Assembly (NCBI GenBank): GCA_949152475.1 | Contig: OX424561.1 | Span: 8,246,001 to 8,310,000, forward strand | Source of the DNA: Terebella lapidaria | Taxonomy: Eukaryota; Annelida; Polychaeta; Terebellida; Terebellidae | Direction of reading: 5' to 3' | Length of the DNA: 64,000 nt | In this document: positions 25,701 through 35,979 of the stretch, one piece after another | Position numbering within the stretch: the first letter of the stretch is position 1 | Layout: the number at the start of each line of letters is the position of its first letter | The notes under the pieces: generated by a model | The model's input: the letters and a program-made list of their open reading frames with translations, nothing else | What the model was told of the DNA's origin: nothing | The model's database searches: none | Translations under genes and position numbers: made by a program

Positions 25701-26241
25701 TTAAGAGCGCAAGCTGGAGGTGAACTCTGAGTGATGATAAATGAACGAAGTGATATTCTGAAATGAAATGATGATTATTGAACATGAGATAATAAAACTA
25801 TTCTGGTTATTTACAATCGGTTATGTGTTTATTCACTGTACTTTATCTGTAACTGTCTGGTGATTTAATTAGTTTTGACGCCTATGGGACGCCATATTTA
25901 AATGCTTTGTTTACCATAGTATCGAGAAAATGGCGGGAAAACAGACAAGTGAAAAACAAGAGCTTTAACTCCAAGATACTACCAAAGAGATCAGAATGGA
26001 ACATAGGAAATGGATCAAGCATAAATGCTGTGAAAACATTCAAACCTACCGAGTGATCGTGATACAAAAACGGCCAACTAAACAAATCAATGCAGCATTA
26101 CGCTGGAGTGATGTTGCCGCATCAAAACACAAAGTGGAAGTGACAACGGGACAACAAACCAATCAGAAACATTCGCCAGAGGGCAGCAAAGTTGAAACTA
26201 GATGGCTCTGTCGCAAATTGGGCAAAGACATCCCCATCACA
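25699..26241 (-). repeat. Ty3/gypsy 5' LTR copy
   Basis: 543 bp, nearly identical to 20889-21431 and ending CATCACA next to the TATG target duplication. Shorter than the other LTR copy. Confidence 0.85.
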
Positions 26242-26245
26242 TATG

Positions 26246-29200
26246 TTACGTCAGCATTGCTTTATAATGCTTCTACAAATAGTTTTTGTTCACAGCGCTT
26301 GATTAATTCACTCGGAATCCGTGGTGCATGCACGACTTACATCTTGAACACTCTGAGTGGTTCGTTCGAACCCAAACACACAAAGTTGGTCAACTTATCA
26401 CTTATGTCCTGTGATGGCTCAGCCAGTATCAACTTGTCAAACGTCTATGTCATTGACAACATTCCAGTGAATGTTCCTGAGATGTCTCTGAATGCTTATG
26501 CTCACCTACGGGACTTACCAGTTCATGATGCAAGATCAGGTGTTGATCTTCTCATAGGTCAGGATCATGCCGAGGTTCTGTGTCCTCTAGAATGTAGACG
26601 AGGTGGTCCGGGTGAACCTTTTGCCATCAAGACGCTCTTGGGGTGGTCAGTTAATGGTCCAGTGTTTCAAGATGGTCCAGTTGGTCGAGATGTCATAGCT
26701 CACTTTGTCACAACTTCGAGTTTGGATGATAAGGTCAATGATTTGTGGAAAATTGAAAATGATTGCTTCGACGTCAAGGAGCCATCTTTGTCCAATGAAG
26801 ATATGCAGGTCATCAAGTTGTGGGATGCAAAGGTTGCTGAAGTTGATGGTCATTATGAATTACCCATTCCTTGGAAGCAAGAGGCTGTTGTTCCTAACAA
26901 TGTCACGGTTGCAATGTCCAGGCTAATGTCGACAAAGGTGTCTTTGGTCAAGAGGGGACTCCTTGTTAGGTATGATGATGAGATGCATAAGCTGCTCGAT
27001 CGTGGATATGCTGAGGTTGTTGATGAGGTTCAAGTCGCTGATGGTAAAGTTTGGTATTTGCCGCATCATGCTGTAGTCACTGATAAAAAGCCAGACAAAC
27101 TGAGAATCGTTTTTGATTGTGCATCGAAGTTTATGGGCGAGTCACTCAATGACAAGTGTCTCCAGGGTCCGGATTTGATTAATCGTTTGCTTAATGTTTT
27201 GCTACGTTTCCGTCAACATCACCATGCAGTTATGGCAGACATTGAGTCTATGTATCATCAGGTCAAAATACCAGAACATGACAGAGATGCTCTCAGATTT
27301 CTATGGTATGATGAGTCGGGGAATATTGTTCATTATCGTATGACGTCTCATTTGTTCGGGGGTGTGTGGTGTGCAAGCAGTTCGACTTATGCATTGCGAC
27401 GTGCAGTTCAGGATCAGCCTGTTGATGATATCATTTCTAATGTTGTTCGTCGAGCTTTCTATGTGGATGATTGCTTGTTTTCGGCTACCGGACGTGATGC
27501 AGTGTTGCAGGTTATTCTTGATACCAAGCAGGTTCTGCAAAATGCAGGATTTAGGCTGACTAAGTTTGTGTTCAGTGACGCAGAAAATTTGTCTGAGATA
27601 CCTGAGGATGATCGTGCCAAGGAGGTTAAGCAGTTGAATCCGAACCTGAGAAGTAAAGCATTGGGCGTAAAGTGGAATGTATCTGAAGACGTATTCTTCT
27701 TCGAGGTTGACATCAAAGTTCATGAGACGGTCACCAAGCGTGTAATGCTCAGTGTAGTTTCCTCGGTTTATGATCCTCTCGGGATCGTTGGTCCTGTTAC
27801 TCTCGGGGGAAGACTGCTATTTCAGGATGCAGGTCGTTTGAAACTATCATGGGATGAGGCTGTGCCTCCAGATTTAGCCAACAGATGGTCTTATTGGATC
27901 TCGACTGTATGCCTTTTAAGGGACTTGAGTATACCGAGGTGTGTTAAGCCTTTAGGATTCGATGATGCTGCATTGGAATTGCATCATTTCAGTGATGCCA
28001 GTATGGTCGCATATGGGTCATGCTCCTATCTTAGGTGTGTGAACAAGTTCGGTGAGGTGCACGTGGAGTTGCTCATGAGTAAATGTAGAGTTGCCCCATT
28101 GAAGAATATTACGATTCCTCGCTTGGAGTTGCAAGCTGCAGTACTATCAGTGAAAGCCGAAGTGGTTCTTCGCGAACAGTTGGATTTTTTTACATCGGAC
28201 AGTCATATTTCTGGACAGACAGTGAAATCGTCCTGAAGTATATCCATAATGAGTCGCGCAGATTCCATGTGTTTGTTGGTAATCGAGTTGGTGTTATCCG
28301 TTCAGGGTGTAGTCCCTCTCAGTGGCAGCACGTTGCAGGTAGTGAGAATCCAGCAGATCTGTTGACCAGAGTACAGAATCCCACGTCGATGGATATGGAC
28401 AAGTGGCGTCATGGTCCAGACTTTCTAAACACGTATAAAACACAATGGCCTGTCAGTGGACCAGTTACAGACTTACCTGGTGATGATCCGGAAACCAAGA
28501 ATGCATCTAGTGCGGTTGTATCTCATTCAGTTGTTGTGTCAGAGCATCCACTTGATGTTCTCATTGCTCATCACTCTAGTTGGTATCGCTTAAAGCGAGC
28601 TGTAGCTTGGTTGTTGCGTTGGAAGCGAAAACTCTGGTCAAAAGATGCTCCAGTGTCTAGTCCTCATTTGACAGTCAATGAACTCCAGTATGCAGAGTTG
28701 CTGATCATTCGGCATGTGCAAATGCAGAGATTTGGTAGAGAACTCCAGGAGTTAACTGCAGGGAAAAAGTTACATGCTCACAGCAACGTCAAAGACTTAG
28801 GACCAGTAGTGAACAGTCATGGTGTGTTGTGTGTAGGGGGTAGGCTACGGTTTCTCTCTGCCGCAGATTCGAAGAAACATCCTGTTATCATCCCTCATGA
28901 TCATCCAGTTGCCATCCTCATCGTTCAAGATTTGCACAATGTCGCTCATTTGGGAACCGAGTGGACTTTGAGTCTTTTGCGATCCAATACTTGGATCACC
29001 AGGGCAAGATCCGTTATCAGAAAGGTTAGGAACGCTTGTGTTGTGTGTAAGAGACTTTTCGCTCCTCCTTGTTCTCAGCAGATGGCTGATTTACCAGCTG
29101 AGAGGCTTGAGTAAACCATGTTTCACATATGTTGGTATTGATTGCTTTGGTCCGTTTTTAGTTAAATATGGTAGATCCAAGGTAAAAAGGTATGGTTGTA

Positions 29201-30012
29201 TTTTTACTTGTTTGACAACACGTGCAGTTCATGTGGAGAAGTTAGATAGTTTGGACACAGATTCATTCCTGAATGGTTTCCGTTGATTCGTTGCTCGTCG
29301 AGGTACACCTTTGAAAGTTTGGTCTGACAACGGTACTAATTTCGTAGGCGCACAGTCTGAAGTTGCTAAAGGCATGAGAGAGTTGAGTCAGAAGAAAATC
29401 AGTTCATTCAGTGTACACCGTAATATAGATTGGACTTTCAATCCTCCCTCTGCTTCTCATATGGGTGGTATCTGGGAGCGCTTGATCCGCACGATTAGGA
29501 AAGTGATGAATGCTCTCTTGTTTGGGGCCTCTAGGTTGACGGATGATGTCCTTCGGACTCTTTTCGCAGAGGTTGAGTCGATAATAAATAGTCGTCCCAT
29601 TACGAAAGTTAGCAATGATGCTTCTGATCCGGAAGCTATTACACCCAATCATTTGCTGCTGTTGCAGTCCGGATCTGTTCCTCCACCTGGTGTATTTTCT
29701 GATCATGATATGTATAGAAGACGCTGGAGATATGTACAGCATTTGGCAAATCAGTTTTGGCGTCGTTGGTTGAGAGAATATGTTCCAGAACTGCAAAGGA
29801 GAAATAAGTGGCTTCACAAAGATGGTAACATTAGGGAAGGTGACCTTGTGTTGATTCTAGACGAGAATTGTCCAAGGAATTTGTGGCCTTTAGGCTTGGT
29901 TGTTGACGTCAAGCAGGGAAGAGATGGTCTTGTTAGGTCTGTCACAGTGAAGACCAAATCTACTGTTCTAGTTCGACCAGTCACTAAAGTTGTCCTGTTG
30001 GAAGTTAGTTAA
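26246..30012 (+). pseudogene. BEL/Pao Pol region of the fossil element
   Basis: Parts on the plus strand. Retropepsin remnant and linker ending with DLLIGQDH (about 26545-26570). Reverse transcriptase with PDKLRIVFDCASKF (about 27093) and the catalytic FYVDDCLFSATG (about 27459). The SSVYDPLGIVGPVTL connection (about 27759). RNase H with LHHFSDASMVAYGSCSYL (about 27979). Integrase zinc-binding part (about 28930-29060, [12 protein letters not shown]). Integrase core with [22 protein letters not shown] and KVWSDNGTNFVGAQ (about 29140-29355). DUF5641-like C-terminus with RNLWPLGLVVDVKQGRDGLV (about 29874). These are diagnostic BEL/Pao motifs. Part of a broken element. Confidence 0.9.
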
Positions 30013-30061
30013 GGTTCCAGAGCTTAAGGTTTTGAATTCAGGTGAATTCAAAGGTGGGGAG

Positions 30062-30712
30062 TGTTGATTATTTTGAAGTGTATATTTTCTATTGTCATTT
30101 TGTGGTCCTATAATTTCTTTGTGTATTGTATTTTGTGTGTGTGATACTAGTTTGTATGCACTGCTGTAACGCACGGGCAATACTCTGTATGGGTTGGTGT
30201 TGCTAAGGGGTTCATGGTTCAATGAGCACAGTAGGCAGAACTTTAATACAATTTTTATTGAGCTAGTGGTCAGTTGGAAACAGGCACCTGAACAGTGTAC
30301 AACAACAGAATAGTCAACTTTTATGTCACCATTGTTTGATAGATGGAATGAAATAGTGGGAACTTCATGGCGTTGCACATTGTTGTAAGTACATGTAAAT
30401 GCTTCTGATATTTGTATATGGAACATTGCCTGAATTTAAAACATTCATAGTTGAAGATAGCCAAATACTGTATAATATATTTGCCATATAATATTATTGT
30501 GTTTTCATACATCGATAGAATTTACATAGATTATTTCAATATGTAGTTCAGAGTGTTTGATTAATGGTCAAATATTATGATACATCTCGTATATGTGTTT
30601 TTTTCTGCTGTTTACTTGTTGTCCCTGTCCATGTGTTCCAGATTTACCTGTCTCAGCGTACAATAAAAGTGCAACAGTAGCGTGCTCCGTCATTTCATAC
30701 ACGTCAGCAATA
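30062..30712 (+). repeat. BEL/Pao 3' LTR
   Basis: 651 bp, same length as the 5' LTR and nine differences from it. A purine-rich AGGTGGGGAGTG stretch just upstream (about 30051) is a good polypurine tract. The target duplication CATAT follows directly. Confidence 0.92.
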
Positions 30713-31510
30713 CATATAAAATATCTGTGTTGAGTGTTTTACTTTTCATTCGCAATATGCATCCAAAATACAGAATAGCAACCCTGAAAATGTGTTGATA
30801 AAAATCTTTAATAGTCTCGTTATCGTTACAACAGCTACGATGAGCTGGTCGTTGACCTTGTACACAGTAGCTTTTCTACTGTCCCCAAGCGACTGTTGTC
30901 AAATGGGATTCGCCAAAGACATCTGGGACACAATTTGTGATTACCGGTTATACAATACTGATCACATAGAATACATAAAATGTAGCCGCAAGATATGCAG
31001 GTATTTCCTGGTATCGGGTCACAACAATGTTTACTTTTCAGATGGGATAAGCTACAATAACGAGACGACTTCTGTTGCATCTGTTAACATTGCAAAGACG
31101 AAGTTCTCTTTGTCTTTGAAAACTCTACACCAAACATATTTATCCTGTCTGTCTCATGAAACCACCCCTAGGCTAATATTTGATGTAATATTGACTGTCT
31201 AACAGTATTTTCAACAAGGGAAGAATATGCAGACATTTTCATCATCAGACTTCAGTCTAGTCAGTCTCGTTATAGGGGAACTTTGGAAAACCGATACTGA
31301 TTGTATCACGACCAACTCCTGTCTCATGCCTGACTTTCATCGATATTCATAATTAAAACATTATAATGAATGAATCCATAGACTATAGCACTAATTATAG
31401 ACAGACAATATTATTGTTTATTCTGAATTATGTACATTTTGAATACATGAACGTTTCGAAAAATATATCAATATATGTATGCAACTAACTTTTTCTTTTC
31501 CATGTGAACG
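30713..31510 (+). repeat. Segment copy B, right part (after the BEL insertion)
   Basis: Resumes the match to copy A (11131-12020) from the BEL target site on. Similarity is clearly lower than on the left side, about 85-90% with indels. It contains the open version of the coding-like unit. The match fades near 31510, around TCCATGTGAACGTGATAG. Confidence 0.8.
30840..31202 (+). CDS. Putative small secreted protein or exon of unknown family
   Basis: An open frame of about 120 codons from ATGAGCTGG; 16 further in-frame codons lie upstream. The start MSWSLTLYTVAFLLSPSDCC looks like a cleavable signal peptide. Then come CQMGFAKDIWDTICDY, NTDHIEYIKCSRK, YFLVSGHNNVYFSDG and TYLSCLSHETTPRLIF. Six Cys fall after the putative signal, and there is one N-glycosylation-type NET. 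The same words appear in frame in the diverged copy at 58158-58700 (CQMGFARDIWNTIC, NTEHI), with changes concentrated at third positions, which suggests past protein-level constraint. Copy A (11339) is plainly decayed. I do not recognise the family. It may be one exon of a larger gene or a coding part of an unknown mobile element; no promoter, splice site or poly-A signal was assigned. Confidence 0.35.
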   Translation: MSWSLTLYTVAFLLSPSDCCQMGFAKDIWDTICDYRLYNTDHIEYIKCSRKICRYFLVSGHNNVYFSDGISYNNETTSVASVNIAKTKFSLSLKTLHQTYLSCLSHETTPRLIFDVILTV

Positions 31511-31540
31511 TGATAGTTGAATAAACATGTAACCAATACC

Positions 31541-31725
31541 GTCCGTACAAAGTATTCCAAGCGAACAAATCCGTTATCCAATCTCAAAGTCCAGTGTCAC
31601 GCAATATCAATAAAATAACTTCATGAACCTCCATTATATGGCCATAAGGAGGTGAACTCAGGTGTTCCGGAAAAAGTGAGCATTTCCTGCCCCACATGTG
31701 GCACCTGTCATGAATTCCAAAACAT
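31541..31725. repeat. Dispersed repeat with GGTGTTCCGGAAA core
   Basis: Words TATCCAATCTCA(A/T)AGTCC, GGCCAT(A/T)AGGAGGTGAA, CAGGTGTTCCGGAAA and GTGAGCATTTCCTGCCCCAC are shared in the same order with 46670-46880 and 50395-50605. I recall similar sequence scattered in mollusc and other invertebrate genomes; family unnamed here. Confidence 0.6.
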
Positions 31726-32639
31726 TAACACACAGAAAGGTCTTGCTGCATGCTGGTGACAGATTTAGTGTACATATCAACCAGATTGTGATGGCGTCCA
31801 TATAATTTCTTGAAAGCAGCTATTAATCTTGGTGAAGTCCTCATACCTACACTACAACTAGCCCTTGAATAGTGCATGAGTTGTGAGACAAAAACGCCAC
31901 ATGCTGGCGACATAGGAAAGTTGCCGCTCAAAAAAGGAAAATTGTCTATATGTGGGAAAATTCAGTTAGAATTTTCATCAATTTCCAACCTTAGTTCCAA
32001 ATAGTTGGAAAGGAATTGTTCAGTGACAATACATCATCTATGTGTTGGAAAGTGAAATTAAAGCTACTAGTTTGATTATAAGTAAGGGAATATACTCCCT
32101 TACATGGTGTAGGTGACATTGTTCGTGTAGTGTCAAGAGAAAAACAAAGACTCAGCCCTTGCTTGAAAACATCATGTTGTGACACTTGAGATATCTGACT
32201 TTACAAAAACAGTTGACGTGATGACCCTGATCGGGCTGCTGATGATGATGATGAATGATGATTCAATCTACAGTTAATACAAAAATTCAATTAGATTAGA
32301 TCATAGATCGATGGACCATTACAGTACATGTAGTTAAATTGATACATGTGATAAATGACACAACGTTCGGCTTATTTGGCTTAAACAATTGAATTGTGAC
32401 GAAAATTCACTCAGAAATATTTGTTGACATTATTTTGCTGCCGCCATTTTTACTGATTGTCATTTGAGAAATGCAAAACAACGTAAATGCATAGTTTGTT
32501 AAATGCAGACTGTTGATCCGTAACATTCCGGCCCCTAAATGGGCTGATTCAGCACATTTACAACCAAATTACACAAAATAATCAATATTACAAATGAACA
32601 CGACATTATAGCATCAATGGCAACATGAATCAACAAACA
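31726..32639. other. No gene seen
   Basis: AT-rich, with a small ATGATG repeat near 32240. Short frames (31725-31931, 31991-32185 on the minus strand) lack any family resemblance. Confidence 0.5.
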
Positions 32640-34690
32640 AAGTCACTAAGTTAAGTTGCACAACTTGTCGAACCAGCGTTGTGGCTCTGGTACGAAGTCT
32701 CACTGATCGCACCAGGTCGTCTTTTCCAGGAAACGTCTCAATGATCCGTCCAACGGGCCAAACACCTCGTGGGGTGTTCTCCCAGGGACTGTTGAATGTG
32801 TACCTAGAAATTCCTATGTGGATGTTTTTTTAAAGTCTGAGGCGACAGTTCAAGCAAAAGTTTCAGACTGAAACTCGGAGGATTCAAAATCACCAAGTGG
32901 ACGAGTAACAGCCGTGATGAAGTATTGGAAGAAATACCGGAGGGTGAACGATCCAAGGAACTGAAGAGTGTTGACATCCATAAGGACAGAAATCAAGGAG
33001 AAACACAAACGAGGACTATTGAGCATAGTTAGCTCAATATATGACCCACATGGACTGGTCTGCCCATTCATTTTCCCAGCGAAAAGAATCTTCCAAGAGC
33101 TCTGCAGGGAGAAGATAGGCTGGGACGAGCCTATCTTAGAGCCAGAGTTGGAACAGTGGACACAATGGAAAGAAGACCTGCCACAAGTACAGAACTTCGC
33201 TCTGAAGCGCTGCATCAAGCCAGACAACTTCACCCGGGTCACAAACTATCAGTTACACCATTTTTCTGATGCGTCAGGAATCGGTTATGGTGCTTGCTCA
33301 TACCTGAGACTAGTTGATGACAAGGGAACTGTACATACAGTTACATACAGTTTGTCAGGCCTGGGCCTTGGAGGGCGATCTCATTGAGCGAGACACCTGG
33401 GTGTCTTGCGGCACAGTCAAAGACAATGCGGATCTTGTCGGGTTCCTGGGGATTCAGCACAGGATGATGTGGTAAATACCATAAAATGCCCCTCTTGCTT
33501 TCCAGTTCTTCCTCTGGGACACGTCTGGCATGTACTTCAATCATGAGTTGGTCCATGGATGTGCTGTACCTTTCTGCAAGCTTTGGGTTTTTGAGGAGTC
33601 GGTTTCTTAGCGATGCAAGTCTTGTTTCTGCAAGAGTTCTATTGTCAGGTAGTCCCGGTGGGTTTTGTTTCAGAGGTATGTCAAGCTTGTAGTGGCCGTT
33701 AGCAAACGAATTCCCACATCTCGAGTGCTTGCTTGTCCACGATCGATCTTTTGTGTCTTTCTTCAGCTAGGTTCTCGTTAGATTCAAGTTTCCAGAACCT
33801 CTCCACTTGTCGATCCAAGGCACTGTCAGCAAGAACGAAGTTGCATACTGGGCTGTTCCTTCGTCCCTGATCGATCGCTCCATTTAAAGTCCACCCAAAC
33901 AATGTTCGTGTCGCATAAGGTTCGCCTCTGCGACCTTTCTTGACCTCCAGAGGCATCAGTGCTTCTGGGGTGTCTTGCCCTATCAGTAAGTCAACACGTT
34001 GGATGTTGACCTTTTCCAGCTGTATGTCTTGCAAGTGAGGCCATGTCGACATGTCGTCTTGTGTCACTATGTTGTCGATACTGATAGGGAGGTGTGATTT
34101 TGCATACACATGTGAAAGCATACACATGTGAAAGTGTTCAGTCCCCATGTGTCAGATAAATAAAGACTGGCTACTTCAGTGTTCATCACACTGTTACTCT
34201 TCTCAGGTGTTATCAGATTTAACACTTCCTTTGTTCCCGAGATTTTGAGGTCTCTTTGCGCAGAAAGAGTTTGTGGATCTACTGTCAAGCAGTGCATATG
34301 TCATCACTGCATTGGTACCGTCACGTGACAACACCTTCACTGGGACGACAGGCAATACTGGGGTGACCTTGCCGGCCCCAGTGAGGTAACATGTGGTATT
34401 GTTGTTTGCGACATAAGTGCTTTCAGCAGTATGTTGGTCATGTGTGTGTGTTTACAGTGTTTCTGTACTGGTATGACTGTCTTGTGTCATCATCACCCGA
34501 CCTGTGCACAGCATGGATGAATTTTGTGTGCTTCTGTCCACACCTGGGAACAGTGCACACGGCGTTCCTACGGCAACGATATGCCATGTGACCTGGTTTC
34601 AAGCAATTGTCACACAGTTTATTCTCTCGCACAAAGGAAAATCCGGATTTGACATGTGGATTTGGTAGCGAGGACAGGTCGCCATACATT
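32640..34690 (-). mobile_element. Rearranged BEL/Pao fossil
   Basis: Parts recognised: integrase C-terminal DUF5641-like sequence on the minus strand (32650-32800, IIETFPGKDDLVRSVRLRTR); RT-to-RNase H sequence on the plus strand (32840-33350, SIVSSIYDPHGLVCPF and LHHFSDASGIGYGACSYL); RT N-terminal sequence on the minus strand (33350-33700, WYLPHHPVLNPQEPDKIRIV); protease-linker on the minus strand (33700-34150, DLLIGQDTPEALMPLEVKKG); Gag zinc knuckles on the minus strand (34440-34640, CDNCLKPGHMAYRC and CTVPRCGQKHTKFIH). Parts lie on both strands, so it is rearranged and broken at several points. No LTRs found. It is a different and older BEL lineage than the element at 18539-30712. Confidence 0.85.
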
Positions 34691-34789
34691 GCGACACCAA
34701 CCAGAGGAGAGAGATATTATGTAGATATCAGATGGATCTGGACCAAGTCAATTACATATATGTGCAAATGCTTCATATATGGTCTGATG

Positions 34790-35800
34790 AAGTTTGCTTT
34801 TTGAGGTTATCTTTTTAGCATTTTGTGCTATTTCATTCCATATAATAGGGGAAAAAATGGCTGCTTTTTTCAGCAAAGTTAGAGTTGCGTCGTTCAACGT
34901 ACAATAGAGTTGCTTGTCTAGTTTAATGAGTGTCCTGAACTTGATGATTATATTGAAACAAATTATTGAATGACACTGGCAGCTTTTTCATAGAAAAGTC
35001 ATACGTGAATAATATTGACTCATATCTATGCAGGGCAGTATGCTTCAAAATATTAGATTCGTTTTAAAGTTTAGCATTTCTCCAGGCAAATATTCTATAT
35101 TGCAGGTATGGATGAATTAGACCAAAATATAATATTCGCAGGCTATCAACTGGTAACATATGTTTAGTTTGTTTAATTTGGAAAAGTCCTGAAATTTTGT
35201 TATTTATATAGTTTATATGACTTTTCCAATATAACAATTCATCTATATATCCCTAAGAATTTGGCCATCGTCAAATTCCTCCCGAATTTGTTGGAGTGGC
35301 ACACCATTCATTTGGATTATTCGATTATCAAAATCATAATGGGTTTGATGACCTATCAAGATTATGAACTTGGTATTTTTGGCATTCAAAGATAATTCAT
35401 CAGCGCAAAACCATATATACAACTTATTTATTTCCTCATTTGCTTTTTGGAAGAGATTGATGAATAATGTATTCACATCAGTCATAGAATTTCAGAATCA
35501 GACTGCAATAATACTGTTCTAAAATGTGGGCAGAAAGAATGCGAATGATTCCTTGACTCCACAACAGTGGGAGCGTCATTGAGAAAAAGCCACACCAGGA
35601 TGTCTGTCTTGACGTAATGGCTGCATATTCGACATGTCCAGGGAAACTTGGAGTACTGAACACAATTATTATTATTATTGGATCGAAAATAGGTGACTTG
35701 GATAGTTGGATAGTTCTTGAAGAACAGGCCCCATAAACTGAACCTGTGATAACATATGTATTGCAGTAAATATTTCGAAAAATTGTGGGCCCAAAACACT
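34790..35800 (-). mobile_element. 5'-truncated, decayed LINE fragment (RT C-terminal half)
   Basis: On the minus strand, NKLYIWFCADELSLNAKNTKF (35370-35440) is the post-catalytic RT segment. Next, about 35040-35160, comes PVDSLRILYFGLIHPYLQY, and about 34870-34990 KKLPVSFNNLFQYN and TRQATLLYVERRNSNFAEK. The piece FSLWGLFFKNYP near 35720-35750 is the usual pre-catalytic segment. Frames change several times and stops intervene, so it is dead. Jockey-like by the TRQ C-terminal pattern. It differs in sequence from the LINE at 5111 and 12029, so it is an independent insertion. Confidence 0.7.
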
Positions 35801-35979
35801 ATCAAATGGGTACTTGCTTGTTACAAATGATATACCAAATGAATCTATGGATACTGGGGAACAAAACACCAAAAATAGTGGACATTTCAACGGATTATTT
35901 CCATGTTAAGTTTCAGTCCAGACATATAGGGTAGGGATTTCCCAAAATGTTTATGTTGCAGCCAATGTAGTCTGGTTAC

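Larger units (their letters stand above)
20577..26241 (-). mobile_element. Ty3/gypsy LTR retrotransposon nested in the BEL element
   Basis: Encoded on the minus strand. It is bounded by a 4-bp target duplication TATG (20573-20576 and 26242-26245), with TG...CA outer ends. LTR copies lie at 20577-21431 and 25699-26241; where they overlap they differ at only about four positions, so this is the younger of the two nested elements. The copies are of unequal length and the coding region is not whole, so the element is broken with a small number of breaks. Parts in coding order: Gag zinc-knuckle region, protease, reverse transcriptase, RNase H, integrase and a basic C-terminal tail. Confidence 0.92.
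18539..30712 (+). mobile_element. BEL/Pao LTR retrotransposon with a nested gypsy element
   Basis: Flanked by 651-bp direct LTRs (18539-19189 and 30062-30712) and by a 5-bp target duplication CATAT (18534-18538, 30713-30717). The empty site is visible in copy A near 11131. Parts in order on the plus strand: Gag (19222 onward), zinc knuckles, protease, reverse transcriptase, RNase H, integrase and the C-terminal DUF5641-like region. The two LTRs differ at nine positions by my count, so insertion was recent on the scale of this locus. A 5.7 kb Ty3/gypsy element lies inside it. The element is broken, mainly by that insertion plus a few smaller breaks; it is treated as a fossil. Confidence 0.95.
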
